Shown: piece by piece, positions 11,563 to 23,967 of the stretch
Layout of the letters: each line of letters begins with the position of its first letter
Numbering within the stretch: the stretch's first letter is position 1
Origin: Rhodamnia argentea
Taxonomy: Eukaryota > Streptophyta > Magnoliopsida > Myrtales > Myrtaceae
Direction of reading: 5' to 3'
DNA: 64,000 nt
Assembly: GCF_020921035.1 (NCBI RefSeq)
Contig: NC_063152.1
Span: 29,697,903-29,761,902, forward strand
Translations under genes and position numbers: made by a program
Notes under the pieces: generated by a model
The model's input: the letters and a program-made list of their open reading frames with translations, nothing else
Told to the model about the DNA's origin: nothing
The model's database searches: none

Positions 11563-14500
11563 CGACTAGGGTTTCGCCATCCATGTCTTTTTCTTTAATC
11601 TCTTCTTTGGCCCGAGAAGGGAGAGATCATGTAGGTGTGAAGCGGGTAGTGGTTTTGGCATGAAGAGATTAAAAGCCACGTTTGTAGGCAGTGGGTGGAA
11701 AGTAGTAGACATGAGTGGGGTTGGAGGGCGTTGATAGGTCAAGAAAATGCATGGATGAATCATTATGATTAAACAAATATGCCGCCCTTATGCAATTTCT
11801 TCTTCAACCCGATAGCGAACCTTTGATTTCCGCAAGCTTCTTGAAGTTGATGAAGATCTAAATTTAGTTGGAAAGATTAATGCCGTCGAGCTACTAAAAA
11901 AGAAAGAACGAACCAAAAAAAAAAAAAAAAAGATTAGTCTAGGGATGATGATGTTTCCACAACCAAAATTTTCTTCCACAGCTTTTCCTTTTCAATTCCT
12001 GCACATGATTAGACCAATTTTCGCACAAAGCTCATCCGCAATATTCATGAAGATTCTTGAAAACCTTGACGAAAATGGTCCAATAAAAACAAAACAATCT
12101 AAGATTAGCAAAAAAGTTGTGGAAGAAGGGGTTTTCGACTATGGAAATATCATCTCCTTAATTCCCCGGCTCAGCTTGCGAGCCAAATGACAAAATCGTG
12201 GACATTGTATGTTAGGCGGTCACACTATTGCGGAATTCCCCCCGAAAGAAAAGCATCCTGTCGAAGTATGATTGCTTTGCAATTGCAAAAGGATGGGGAA
12301 GCAACATCCACGAGATTAAAGCTTAGAAACTACAAAGAATGAGACACTTTCGAATAATATAAATCTCATAAAAGAATTCAGATAGTTAGGCCGGAAAATC
12401 TCGCGTTTTGAACGCGTGAAGATTTACAAGATTATTCCATCTATCGGCCCCAGCCCCAGCCCCAGCCCCGGCCTACGACTCCGTCTTTTCCGTTTTTACA
12501 AAATTCAAAATCATAACCTTCTCAAAAAAAGGCCGTATAAAGCACATTTGCTGGATTCTTTAGTTAAATGTCGTCGTCGATTCATACGAGTACGCGGATG
12601 GAGACAAGAGATGTACATCAGATAAAGATACGACCCTCCTTCAACCCCCTCTCTTCTTTAATTGCGAGGGTTGAGTGGGAGAAGGTCACTTCGTTTGTAC
12701 CGAAGCAAGATTTGAATTTTTTGCAAGAGAAGCGATGGATGCTTCACGCCAGTACATGATTCTGATCTAACTCCAATGTCTAGCGAGGTCAAACCGAATG
12801 TGCTGTCCCTGTTGCTTTGCCTTTGCCTTCGATTTGAATATGATGTGGGATCAAATTACAATGGCCGATCCTTAAAATAATAATAAAAAAAAACGTTCAA
12901 CTCACTTGGTCCTCTTGGATCTGATCGAGAAAGGGTCATTACCCTCTTTTTTTTTTTTTTTTTGGGTGGGTGTGGTTTCTTGCTTCTTTCATGATTATTG
13001 TCCAGAGAGAAAGGAGAAAGAAAATTTCCTTCAGTGAATGACATGTGCGTCAGATATCAATCGCGGCAGATGAGCTGAGGCAGATGGCATCTTTTCTCGT
13101 GCGTTGGGGACACCAAAGACGAAACGGACAAGCCGAATGATTCCCATTAACCATCTACATGCCAGCACCCACCGAGTAACCCTTAGTCCAATTTTGCCGT
13201 CACCAAAATGATGCAAACTCATCGAGTGGAAGCGCACATAGGCCAATTTTTGTCGTGAAAGCTTCTTCCGTAAGTTAGGTCATGAGGGGAAAAAAATTAA
13301 TCTCGCGCGACGATATCTGATCGATAGCAGACACAGAGGATGTCCTTGAAACGTTAGTTAGATTTGTATTACTTTACCACCACTAAAAAAAAAAAGGGAG
13401 GATCGTTTCAATTTGGGATAGATATGATAGATGGGGAGTGAAATCAAGTATGGAAGTAAGCAAAAGTCAGGAATACAAAGGCGAATCAAGTGTCCCGAAA
13501 CTCCAACTTTCCCTTAACGTCTCGTATGTTTTTATGCCCCGAAATCAAATTCCTAGTGTGCTTGCAAGCGCTAAATGAGTTTATTTCATAATTATGCGGC
13601 ACCTTTTACAGGTGGAATCCACATGCGCGACGTTCAAACCCTAGAACAGTCAGGTATAATTCGATGGTTTTATACGAATATGTGGACGATGATGCTGGTA
13701 GCAAAAGCTACAAATCTTGCATCTTAGAGTGTATCATCCACAGGGAAAAACTTTGGAAGAAGAGGGAATTTTATTTTATTTTTTCCACGAGGCAACAGAT
13801 GTCGCCGTGCGGCGATTTACAATTGTGAAGATGAAGCCAACCTCATGTGGGTCACGATCGAAACCAAAGAAATGCTCTCGATTGATGCCATTCCATCAAA
13901 ACATGCAACTGGCTCCTCCCCACCTTTGCTTTTGGTGGCTTCTTCTTTCTTTATCGGCCACCACCATTAGATTTAACACGTCCCCATCCAATCTTTGGGT
14001 ATTGGATTGGGGCGGGGAAGATCGATCATCACCACCGACTCGAGCACCCCCCTCTCTTTTTTCTCTCCCCTCGTGAGCTTCGCCCGATTCTCTCCTTTTC
14101 AAATTTCCTGCTTCGCACCACGACAACCCATCCCGATCCCTCGTCCGTTCTATCTAGAAAAAGATTAGGCAGGTTGCTTAGTGGTTGTGACTCTTCAAAT
14201 TGTACTTATCCGACCCGACCCATCACTTTGAAAGCTCTTCGGTTTTCTTTCTCGAAAGATACGACGTGTGTTTGAGATGCACGCGTGAATCGCATCGGAG
14301 AAATCTCACATCCTAAAGTTGACGTGGTGTGGAACAGTTAGTATATCTAAAATCTGTCCATAACTCGAAGACTTAAGCTCTTAAGCGAAAGTGAATCCAA
14401 CTGAATATTGTTGACGGGTTCGGGTTTGACCTCTTCTGGGCACTCTCCCCCGACAAAGAAGGTAACAATTTGAGAAAAGCAAGAAATGTAGAAAATCCAG

Positions 14501-16600
14501 AGACTTTTAAGAGACTAGAAAGGATCACACAACCGATCGGTCTAATGACAGCCACGTACGACGGAATCATCCTACGTATTCACTGTGCATGTTCTCTTTC
14601 ACATGTTCCTCAGAATAATCCTCATGATTTTGTCCTTTATACCCGGATGTAGTTTCCATCAATTTTGGCTTCTTCTTTCAATGATTTCGGCATCCACGCA
14701 ATTTATTTGAATTCCCGTCCCCAGAAATTAGGGTTGATTAGTCCCACTCACGCCACCAAAAAAAAAAAAATTTTTTTGCTGAAATGATGTTGTGCCATGG
14801 ACATGGACCCTCTTCTCTCTCAAAATCTCTAGACACCAAAGATGAAAACCTCCTGCCACGTTCAGCTTCTTGAATGCAGCTTCGTCCCGAGTGGAACGCC
14901 ACTTTTCTTCAATTCCTTTATATGCCCTTTGCTATTTGGGCTCAGCCTCTATTAGCTTGAATAACATGTGAAGTAATTCAAATTTTACCTCTGAAATTAT
15001 GATCACGGATTCAATTTCGGGCATTGGTTCGAGGGAGGGGTCCAGCTCATTAAAGCAATAGCCTTAGCCCCAAGTTGCCTCGTTACCTGGCAAAGAAGAA
15101 AAAAAAAAAAAACTTGTATCCACTCAATTAGCACTCATTTTATTGAGCACTAAAGAATGAGGACAATCCTTTTCGCTCGGTCAAAGCAGTCGAAATGCTT
15201 TGGAGATTAAGAGGTTTAAGACGCGCATGACAACCCTTCTGAAGTAGATTTTCTGCTCCATAAGTATTTCTATAGCATTATTTTGCTCCAAAAGTAGGTT
15301 GGAGCCATTTGAAGAAGTAAAAGAAATTTACTTCTCTCCATAAGTAAAAAAGAAATCAACTTCGGATCAAAAATTGAATTTTAGGATAGAAATATTGCCA
15401 TGCGCGCACCTATGGCCGGGTTGAGATTTTGGGAGGAAGGGGACAACAACAGGGTTAGTCGGTCTGGAAATAGAGAACAATCCTGATCTGACAACCACCT
15501 TTTGAGGGGGAGATGAACAAGAAGGGACTCGACCAACCAAGCCCGTGCATAATTAGGTTGCAAGTCTTGTGATATTTTTTTCTCTGTTTTCTAAGACAAG
15601 CCATGAGAAAACATGGGACTGGGAGGGCCTGCCAGCGGGGGTTGGGGAGCTATGCAACAACCTTCCACGGCCAAGTAAAAATCCTAAAAATCTTCAAAAA
15701 AAAATCTAATTTATTCGAGCCAAAATGTCATCCGTCTCGTTCTCGTGTTTCCCATTTTGCCCTTATAGACTCATTCCTTTAATTGTAGAGCAAAGAGGTA
15801 AAAAAAGAAGAAGAAGATGAAATTGACCGACGAAAAAGGTGGAAACAAAGAATTTAACCAAGGCAATTCCTCCCGGTTCAGAAAGTCCCGCTTGGTGAAA
15901 GTTCCCTAACTGTCCTTACAGTGTAATAACCAGCCCCCATCCTTCACTTATTGGGAAAGAAAAGTAGCAAAACACGTATCAACGATTTGATTATAAGTTA
16001 CAATTTGTAGTAACACCGCGAAAACCACAAACCGATACACCGGCTACGAATTTACCACCAGAGCAGATACTAACATTTGACCATTTCTCTGTGGAGTTTT
16101 CTTGCGCTTATTATATATTAACAGAAGATAACTGTGCCCTTAACTAATGCTACAAATCATCATACGGATGGGGGCCATATAAAAACAAAGTCCCGCACGC
16201 ACCCATCAACAAACAACTACGCAGCTACGGCCACAACCCGTTCAACGACGCCATCACCCTTTCGTCTTCCCAACCAGAATTTTCCACACTCCTAATTACT
16301 ATTATCGAAAGAAGAGGAAGAAAAAAAAAACACAAAATAATTAAAAATAAAAAATGATAATAATATCTGATTTTTTTTTATTAAAAAAATTTGTTCAAAA
16401 TAAACCCCGAATGAATGGATGCAAGCAAAATTTTGATAAAGTGCGGGGGTGGTGCTGTCGTTGCAGATAAACAGGGAGAGCACAAGAAGCACGAGACAAG
16501 ACCAGACTCTTCCTCGAAAGGAAAAGGAAAAGAGCCTCCCTCACGCGAAAGAAGAAGAGGAAGAGGAGGAAGAAGAAGAGGAAAGGGAGCGAGAGATAGA
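11563..16600. other. Long intergenic region, no gene supported
   Basis: About 5 kb without a credible coding region. It contains poly-A and poly-T runs (near 11,915, 12,950, 13,385, 14,760 and 15,100), a small CCCCAG repeat near 12,450, and short open frames without motifs. The frames at 13,717-14,126 on either strand mirror each other and show no domain. The purine-rich block at 16,500-16,600 probably belongs to the promoter or leader zone of the next gene. Confidence 0.5.
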
Positions 16601-16639
16601 GAGAGAGCAAAGGCAAGCCAAGCCAAACCCAAAAGGAAG

Positions 16640-16961
16640 AGCCACCACCCACCATTATCATCTTTCTCTCTCCGTCTCTGTGATTCGATTCCCTCTCTCT
16701 CTCTCTCTCTCTCCCTCCCTCTTCTGTGAAAACGAAGTCAGAAAAAAGGAGGGGGGAGAAAAAAGAAAGGAACTTGGGAGCGACGGTGGTGTTGGTGGCG
16801 GTGTTGGTGGATTATCTGCAGAAATTTATTCATCCGTTTCTTGATTCCCTCGCGTCTCGAGTACGAAAGTCTTGAAGATTCCGCCATGTCCTGACCGCAT
16901 CCTCATCGTCCTCACCCTCTTCGTTTTCTCTCGTCTTTCCGCCTCCCTTCGTCACTCGTCA
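16640..16961 (+). promoter_or_regulatory. Probable 5' leader of the BOI-like gene, CT-rich
   Basis: The sequence upstream of the ATG at 16,962 carries a long CT microsatellite (about 16,687-16,720) followed by a purine-rich stretch. Pyrimidine-rich leaders of this kind are common near plant transcription starts. No clear TATA box is visible close by, so the transcription start is not fixed. Confidence 0.4.
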
Positions 16962-18226
16962 ATGGCCGTTCAAGCTCAGTACCCTTCCAATATCCTCTTC
17001 CTTAACAGGTACTCATCACCCTCTCCCTCTCCCTCTCCCTCTCCCTCTCTCTCTGTGTGTCTGTGTGACATTTCGCTCGCTCTCTGCAGGAACATGCAAG
17101 AAGGGCGGGATCACTCGGTGCAGGCACACCCAGGAGGATATCTCGATCAATCCAACGCTCTATTCAACAATGGAGGTGAGAACCGGGAGACCCACCCTCG
17201 TATTCCTCATTCGATGTCCACATTGAATCTGGTATTTGATGCCCTGCATTGTTCTTGACAGGAAGCAACAACCCGCGCAAGAGAGGAAGAGAAGCTGCGA
17301 TTTCCCCAGACAATACATCATCGTTTGTGGACCTATACACTCTGCAACCTCAGCCTCAACCTCAGCCTCAGCTTGTAGACCTCGCTCAACTTCATAACCA
17401 GCACTCAGCGAATGCAGTGTCCATCGGCCTCCGGTTATCTCCCTGCGACCTGCAAAATCAGCGTCTCTATCACCGATCGGCTACTCCGAGCCCGAGCCCG
17501 AGCCCGAGTCCCAGCCCTCCGTCGTCGCTTTTCTCCAATGATTTCGCTTCCCTAATCAAGCAACAAAGAGAAGAGATAGACCAATTCCTTCAAGCGCAGG
17601 TCGAAAACAGAGCGTACTGAGCGATTTGTTTTCTTCTTCCATTCAAATTCATTCATTGGTTTTCCCTCGACCGATTTCGCTGAGGATTGATGGTTCGATT
17701 TCAGGGAGAGCAGTTACGGCGCACGTTAGCCGAGAAAAGGCGGAGGCAATACCGCGCCCTGCTCGTCGCGGCGGAGGAATCCGTCGCCCGGAGGCTGCGG
17801 GAGAAGGACACGGAGGCCGAGAAGGCCTCGCGCCGCAACGCCGAGCTGGCCACGCGCGCCGCCCAGCTCGGGGTGGAGGCCCGAGCCTGGGAGGCCAAAG
17901 CCAGGGCTCAGGAAGCCGCAGTGGCGTCCCTGCAGGCGCAGCTGGAGCAAGCGCAGGCGATGATGAGCGGGCGAGATCGGAGGTCGGAGAACGCCGGTGA
18001 GGCCGGACAGGAGGCGCAGGCGGAGGACGCGGAGTCGGTGTACGCGGACCCGGAGAGGGCCGTCGGGTCGGGCCCGGGTTGCAGGGCGTGCGGCGAGCGG
18101 GTGGCGACGGTGGTGCTGTTGCCGTGTCGGCATTTCTGCGTGTGCGCCGAGTGCGACAAGGTGGTTGGGGCGTGCCCCGTGTGCTTCTGCATGAGGGGTT
18201 CGAGCGTGGAAGTGTTCCTTTCCTAA
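16962..18226 (+). CDS. BOI: BOI-like RING-type E3 ubiquitin ligase
   Basis: Four exons (16,962-17,008; 17,090-17,175; 17,262-17,599; 17,705-18,226) joined by GT-AG introns give 330 residues. The N-terminus MAVQAQYPSNILFLNRN is typical of the BOI/BRG family. Low-complexity QPQPQP and PSPSPS runs follow. Residues about 158-245 are a charged coiled-coil-like segment (LRRTLAEKRRRQYRALL), the region called WRD in this family. The last 48 residues hold a C3HC4 RING finger (Cys283, Cys286, Cys298, His300, with later Cys pairs to Cys317). Family members ubiquitinate partners such as the MYB factor BOS1, restrain cell death and act with DELLA proteins; that is family knowledge. The length is normal for the family. 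Exon 4 is far more GC-rich than the other exons. The intron borders restore reading frame and conserved residues exactly. The paralog identity within the family is not resolved. Confidence 0.93.
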
Positions 18227-19224
18227 AGGGCCCAAGATCGAGGCCCAATATCAGGCCCATTACGAGGCCCAACGTCATGGACACGACAGTCCGCGGTAAA
18301 ACAGTGGCAGAGACCTCGGAGAACCCAAAAGAGGAAATAAACGAAAATAAGAAAAAAAATGGGGGAATTCCTTAAATCTTATTACAAGTTCGAGAATGAT
18401 AATCCTCTCCCTCTCTCAGTTAATTCTGTCTATTTCTTTTCTTTTAAATTACTATTTTTGTGTTTTTTTTTTTTTGGGGTGTGTGTACAGGGCGGCTGCT
18501 GCTGAAGTTCACTCGCATTTTCATTTTGTTCTCTCTTATTTTTTATTTTTTTCAAATGGAATTAAAGCAGTATATAAATTCATTCATTCGGACGTAAAGA
18601 TTTCCATCTCTCGATCCTTAGTCAAGTCTTTTTTGCGGGATCGAACGTCACGAAGCACTCCGCGAAGGCTCGTAATCTCTTGGCCAAAGAAGAAAAAAAG
18701 TTGGTCCGTCCCTACAATGCTCTTAAGTGGTTAGGACCAGACTCGTTAGATCAGACCGATCATCCCATCTATCAAACCGCAAAAAGTCATCGCGCTGCAA
18801 TAATTCGAACTTGTGACAAACGTCCTAGTTTCCCATGTCTAGACTTGTACATCTCCAATTCTAGGATTCTCAAGAACGTAACCGAGACTCGAGATCGGGG
18901 ATCCCCGGGCGGGGATTGTCTCGAGTTTACCCGACTCTGCATACGCGGTCTTCTAAGTTAATTAAGTGGGGCTAGTACGCAACGATGGACTAGAGTGGCG
19001 GCTGTTGCGGCCTCCTAGGTTCCCAGCTCTTCCTGGTTTTAGCAACTTCTAGTTCGTTCTTTGTTGGAAACCAGGATAGATTTTTCTGTTTCCCTCTTTA
19101 AGTTAGAGATTGCTGGGCCACCTTTGGCTACGCCTAATGCAAGAGTCATCCAATGGGGACGTGGACTATCAAGCCCACCCGGTGTCGCGTAACATTATTA
19201 CGACATTGGGCTTGAAGAACTATC
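18227..19224. other. 3' flank and intergenic region, nothing else recognised
   Basis: It includes the 3' end of the BOI-like transcript, then a T-rich stretch (18,460-18,475). The frames at 18,396-18,961 show no motif. No inverted-repeat element with readable ends was found here. Confidence 0.45.
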
Positions 19225-19890
19225 GGGAAAATTGTCAAAAAAAGCCCTAAACATTTTCCACTTTTACCAATTCAGTCCTAAACTTTTTAAGTTTGTCGAT
19301 TCGATCCTAAACATTTTCACCTTTTGTCGATTCATCTTTATTCGTCCGAAATCGCTGACTTGGACGTTAGGCGTTTTACGTGACACCGCCGGCGCCGACA
19401 TGAATAATTTTTAATAATTTTATAAAAAAATTCGAGTTTTTAAATTTTTTTTTCCTTTCTTTTTTCTCTGGCTTAAAGGCCGGCGGCCCTCATCGGACCG
19501 CGGGCGAGGGGTCACAATGAGGGCCATAACGCCCTCGCCATGGCCCGTGAGGGCGAAGGGCGCAACCCCTCACCCGGGGTTCATTAGGTGTCGCTAGCTC
19601 TCGCCTAGGGGCCGGCGACCCTTGCTAGCCATAATCCAATTGGGCCTCCCGCCTCCGATTCTGAAAAAAAAAAAAAAGATTTAAAATTTTAAAAAATTGA
19701 AAAAGTTATTAAAAAGTATTAAAAATTATTCACGTCGGTGCTGACGATGCCACATTAACAATTTTCGGCGATTATGACCGAATCAGCAAAAGGTGAAAAT
19801 GTTTAATACCGAATTGGCAAATTAAAAGGTTTATGACTAATTGGCAAAAGTATGAAAGGTTTAGAATTTTTTTTTTTTGACAATTTTCCC
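19225..19890. mobile_element. MITE-like element, family 1
   Basis: The left end GGGAAAATTGTC with AAGCCCTAAACATTTTCCAC is mirrored by GAAAGGTTTAGAATT then GACAATTTTCCC at 19,890. Inside are the paired GACACCGCCGGCGCCGACAT and CACGTCGGTGCTGACGATGC blocks and a GC-rich core (about 19,475-19,650). No 9-bp duplication is readable, probably because its right flank was duplicated in tandem. Confidence 0.75.
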
Positions 19891-20101
19891 CTGCTCTGTT
19901 ATTCCCATCTTTTGCCAATTATTCACGTCGGTGCCGACGATGCCACATTAAAAATTTTCGGCGATTATGACTGAATCAGTAAAATGTGAAAATGTTTAAG
20001 ACTGAATTGGCAAATTAAAAGGTTTATGACTAATTGGCAAAAGTATGAAAGGTTTAGAATTTTTTTTTTGACAATTTTCCCCCGCTTTGTTATTCCCATC
20101 C
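19728..20101 (+). repeat. Tandem duplication of a MITE right arm plus flank, period about 193 bp
   Basis: The segment from 19,728 (ATTCACGTCGGTGCTGACG) through the element end and the flanking TGTTATTCCCATC is repeated, with few mismatches, from 19,921. The second copy again ends in GACAATTTTCCCC and TGTTATTCCCATC. Because non-element flank is included, this is a local tandem duplication after insertion and not a second insertion. Confidence 0.85.
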
Positions 20102-20216
20102 GTTCCTCCAAGCCCAACCTTTGTGCTCTTGAGAATCGATAATGGAATGTCGTGTGACTATGCAGCGGGCCTAGCGTTTATCAACACGGTAATAACAATG
20201 CACTTTTTATTATTTT

Positions 20217-20731
20217 GGGAAAATTCCAAGTAAATGTCTTCTTAAGTGCCTTCATTTTCTTAAATAAGGGTCTGAAGTGGATCTTATTTCAAATAAGGGC
20301 TTGAAGTGTCTTTATTGTTTCAAAGAAGAACTTAACCGAATGGCATTTTCATTCTTTACTTTTTATAATTTTTTTTATTTTCTTTCTCTTTTTTCATTTT
20401 TCTTTTTCATTTTTCTCTCCCCTCCCCTGACCATCACCCGCATCGAGCAAGGATCGTGTTCACTCGCCCGGGCTAGGCGAGGCTAGACGACCCTTTCCAA
20501 CTCCGGGCGAGGGCGGCCCTCACTTTAGTCCGTCAACCTCTGTCGATTGCCCGGGGAGGGAAGAGCCAAAAAAAGAAAAAGAAAAAAGAACGAAAATGAA
20601 AACCCAAAAAAAAAGGGGGAAAAAAAAAAAAAGTAAATGACGAGAATGCCATCATTCTTTAAAACAATGAGGACAGTTCAAACCCTTATTTGAAATAAAA
20701 TCAACTTTATATCTTTGTTTAAAAAATTTTC
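20217..20731. mobile_element. MITE-like element, family 3 (AAATAAGGGC arms)
   Basis: The left arm contains TTAAATAAGGGTCTGAAGTG and CAAATAAGGGCTTGAAGTG. The right arm carries the inverse, CAAACCCTTATTTGAAATAA. A core of CT-rich then GC-rich DNA lies between. Flanking 9-mers TATTATTTT (20,208-20,216) and TATTATTTA (20,732-20,740) match 8 of 9. There is no coding capacity. It shares arm sequence with the elements at 33,394-33,719 and 37,042-37,951. Confidence 0.72.
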
Positions 20732-20740
20732 TATTATTTA

Positions 20741-22495
20741 TTGGCTCAATGTGAATTTGTACTGAGGAAAAATATAGGGTGCAAAGCATCATATAGATAA
20801 CATTGTAGGATGAAATACACCAATTTCTTTAGTTTAAAGGAGAGAGGGAGAGATTTCCTTCCTCTTTTACTTTTTGTTCTGCCTTGTACTGGAGGGAAGG
20901 AGCTAAGACCCACGAAGAATTTCAAACAAGGATATAAAATGTCTTTATTTTCTCAAGAGAGGGCTCAAAATAATCTATATATTTATAATATGAATCTGGA
21001 GTGGCCACTTTAGACATTTATTTGAGATTAAGTTGTCACTTCAATTCTTTATTTGAAATAAATATCATTTTGAACCCTCTTTTAAGAAGATTATATTGCT
21101 TTTAAAAGTAAAAGTACTTCAAGGCTTTAATTTTTTTTTTTAAAAAGCACCCTTAAGAACTAGCAAATTTAGAAGGAACCGACTCGTTTTAACCAAAAAA
21201 AAAAAAGAAAAAAAAGACAAAAAAAAAATTTAAAAAGGGCATGCATCGAGTTCGAGTCCAAGGCCCACGACGACCTAATCAAAAGGGCGACCGGCGACTT
21301 CGATATTTTCTTGTGGGGGAGGAGGGTGGGCCCCAATCCCCAAGTGGGTCGTCCTTTTCATTTTAAAAAGTGGAGAAAAAGCGAAGAAAACGACGAACGA
21401 ATCCCTCTTTTTAGTTTATTATATTTAAATGGGAGAGATGGAAAAGGCGCAGCTGGGGGAGTTGGGAAGCTTGAGGTCCGGCCTCGGGCCGGGTCGTAGC
21501 GCTAACCGGAGACCACACAGCCTCAGCCGCTGTCCCTGGCGCGTGGAGCGGACGCTCCGGTTTCACAAGTCCCCGTCTTCACGGGTCAAAAAATTACATC
21601 AGGCATTTGATGACTCCAGAAAAGCGAAAAAGACGTGAATGGGTCTCTTCAACCAACCCACCAGAATTCCCCTTTCTTGGTAGTAAATTCACTCTTGACG
21701 ACGGAGGTAAGCAAAACCCAATTGGGGATGCCAAATTATCAGGTGCTCTTAAATTGCTCGGAACCCAGTACGAGGTTATTTTTTTTTTCTGGGTATTGTG
21801 ATTTTTTATTCCCGATCTCAATATTGGTTGACCGACGAAGGAAGGCATTATCTGACTGCGCGAACGAACATGATGTGACCGATTGCAACACGAAGGAGGT
21901 GAAAGATCTCATCCTCGTTGGTCGGGAAGGATCCACAGCGAAATTGTAGCCACCGACCGAATTGCCCCGCGGGACATCAGTCGCCGACGACTCAAAAATC
22001 AGATGGTTCCAAAGATGTTTCCAACTTTCTTGGGGATCGACAGGAAGGAGTACTGGTCCGATCGTGACGCGAACGCGCAAAGTGCCCGCGTGGGGCGGCC
22101 AAATAGGGAGTAAAGAAAATAGAATAGGAAATGAAGAAAATAGAATAGGGAAAGACAGAAACCTTAATACGGGACAAATCATGTGGGTGTTAGGTGGCGA
22201 GTGGGGCCCCCCTCCTCTTTATTATCATTATTATTATTATTATTTTGAAAGATCGAGAAAAGATCTGGCATGGGATCGCCGTCTCCTCGACGCTGATTTA
22301 CGAACGCGCCATTCGCATCGGATGAAGCAGGGCATGAGGCACGGTGGCCATCTCGTGATTCCGCGGCAAGCGCGGGGGCAATTCGGCAACTTCGTCCGTC
22401 TCGATCCTTTTCCAATTTGAGATGACGCGGGTATCTTTTTTCTCAGCCAATGGATTCTCCTCCACGGTTTCTTGAAACCCGGCCGTGGTTTCCCC
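20741..22495. other. Intergenic region upstream of the FLZ gene
   Basis: There is no supported gene. A related family 3 fragment may lie at about 20,930-21,090 (TTTATTTGAAATAA words). A TTA microsatellite lies at 22,222-22,243. The overlapping frames on both strands at 21,600-22,420 have no family motif. Confidence 0.45.
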
Positions 22496-22496
22496 T

Positions 22497-22667
22497 CTGT
22501 CTCTCTCTGTCTCTGTCTCTCTCTCTCTGGATCCATAAAACGAGAACGCTCTTTTATAGCTTCGTCTCCTCCGGTCCTCCCATCTTCTGATTTAAGTAAA
22601 AAGCACGGTCATTTCCAGAAGAACAGCGAGAGGGAGGGGGGGAAAAGGGAAGAGCTCGAGAAGGATC
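22497..22667 (+). promoter_or_regulatory. Probable core promoter and leader of the FLZ gene
   Basis: A CT-rich stretch (22,497-22,530), a weak TATA-like CTTTTATAGC (about 22,551-22,560) and a purine-rich leader precede the ATG at 22,668. This is the usual layout for plant genes, but the start site is not proven. Confidence 0.35.
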
Positions 22668-23108
22668 ATGGAGGCTGCCACTACGAGGAGCGGTTGTTTC
22701 ATTGCCGATGACGACGATTCGTTGGCCGACATGGAAGCGGGGTTCTCGGAGAACCTTCATGTGTGGAGGAATGTGGTTGGATCGTCGCCCGTCGCTTCGC
22801 CGAGATCCGCGAGGTTCTACGACGCGAGGTTCGAAGATCACCTTCCGCATTTCCTGGAGACTTGCTTCCTCTGCAAGAAGAGGTTGGGGAACAACAGGGA
22901 CATCTTCATGTACAGGTTCGGTTGTTGGGTCGCTGTTTATGTTGCTTTTTTTTGGGATGTTTTTGGGTTTCTCCTGCGAGGTTGAGAACTTTAGTGTTAT
23001 AGAATCCCTAAGGGTCTTCACAGTTTGAGTACTTGATCGTCTTCTCGTATGATTTTATGTGGATTTTGGGTTTGATCGTTTAGATAGCGATCTAAACATG
23101 AAGTTCTC

Positions 23109-23139
<31 letters not shown>

Positions 23140-23561
23140 CAGAGAGAGGTTAAAATCTGCAGAAAAAGCTTGCCTTGGTGCCTGAAGATGATGTCTTGAC
23201 AATATAATGCTCGAAATGTCCGATTTCTTTTGTCAAAGATTCGAAGGAACTAAAGTCAATACATAGCGAATTTAGTCTCACACTTACTCGGCCCCTCCTA
23301 GGATCGACCATCTTGAAGTTTTTTTCCTTTCTTTTTGTTCGGTGCCGATTTGACATAGCGTTGCGAATTTGCAGAGGGGAACTCGCATTCTGCAGCGAGG
23401 ACTGCAGGCTGGAGCAAATGGAGATGGAGGAAGCCAAGGAGAGGAACTGGAACCTCTCTTCCTCCATGAAAGCCCTGAGGAAGAAGAAGCACGCCAAGTC
23501 CGCTTCTCCTCCCGAAGCTCAGGACCAACACTTGCCCAGTAGAACTGTTGTTGCTGTTTGA
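22668..23561 (+). CDS. FLZ-type (DUF581) zinc-finger protein
   Basis: Two exons (22,668-22,915 and 23,375-23,561) with a GT-AG intron give 144 residues. The FLZ finger spans the splice junction: FLETCFLCKKRL, then NNRDIFMY at the exon 1 end and RGELAFCSEDC at the exon 2 start. Its zinc ligands are Cys66, Cys69, Cys89 and Cys93 (C-x2-C-x19-C-x3-C). An acidic N-terminal patch (DDDD) precedes it and a basic LRKKKHAK tail follows. FLZ proteins are plant-specific adaptors that bind SnRK1 kinase subunits and respond to nutrient and hormone state; this is family knowledge. Size and intron position inside the finger are typical. The 459-bp intron contains TG and GA microsatellites (about 23,111-23,139). 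Which FLZ member it is cannot be told. Confidence 0.93.
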
Positions 23562-23967
23562 TCCAACCACAACATCTCGTATAGTTCGAGAAGCGTTATA
23601 CATAATATGCATATACCCAATACTGTTTTAGCCTCTAATTAAGCTTAAGTTGCGTGTATTATATCGATAGAGGACGTTGACTAGATCTCCGGCCTCTCTG
23701 CAACATGAAGAAGGCCGAGAAAGAGAGTAGAGTGTACAGTAGCTGAAGGGAGGGAGATTGCTGTTTTTGAGGATCTCCCCAGTTTCAGTCCTCTTTTTTT
23801 TTTTTTTTCATCTTCTTGTTTTGGTTGGACTTTTCATGTATAAAGCCCTCAAGTATAAACAATGAGTGAGCATGGTTATCTTTCTTTGCCCCTTATGATG
23901 TTGCTCTCTCTCTTCGTTCCTTTTCCCCTTACGGTTTCTCTTCAATTTAGACTTCAAAGGGCAAGAG

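Noticed and set aside
16381..16844. Overlapping frames on both strands before the BOI-like gene
   Set aside because: They translate purine-rich and CT-rich simple sequence (Glu/Arg or Ser/Leu runs) and not a protein family.
17649..18284. Long minus-strand frames of 169-211 codons opposite the BOI-like gene
   Set aside because: They lie opposite the GC-rich exon 4. The protein is Pro/Arg/Ser low complexity with no domain, while the plus strand carries a clear RING finger.
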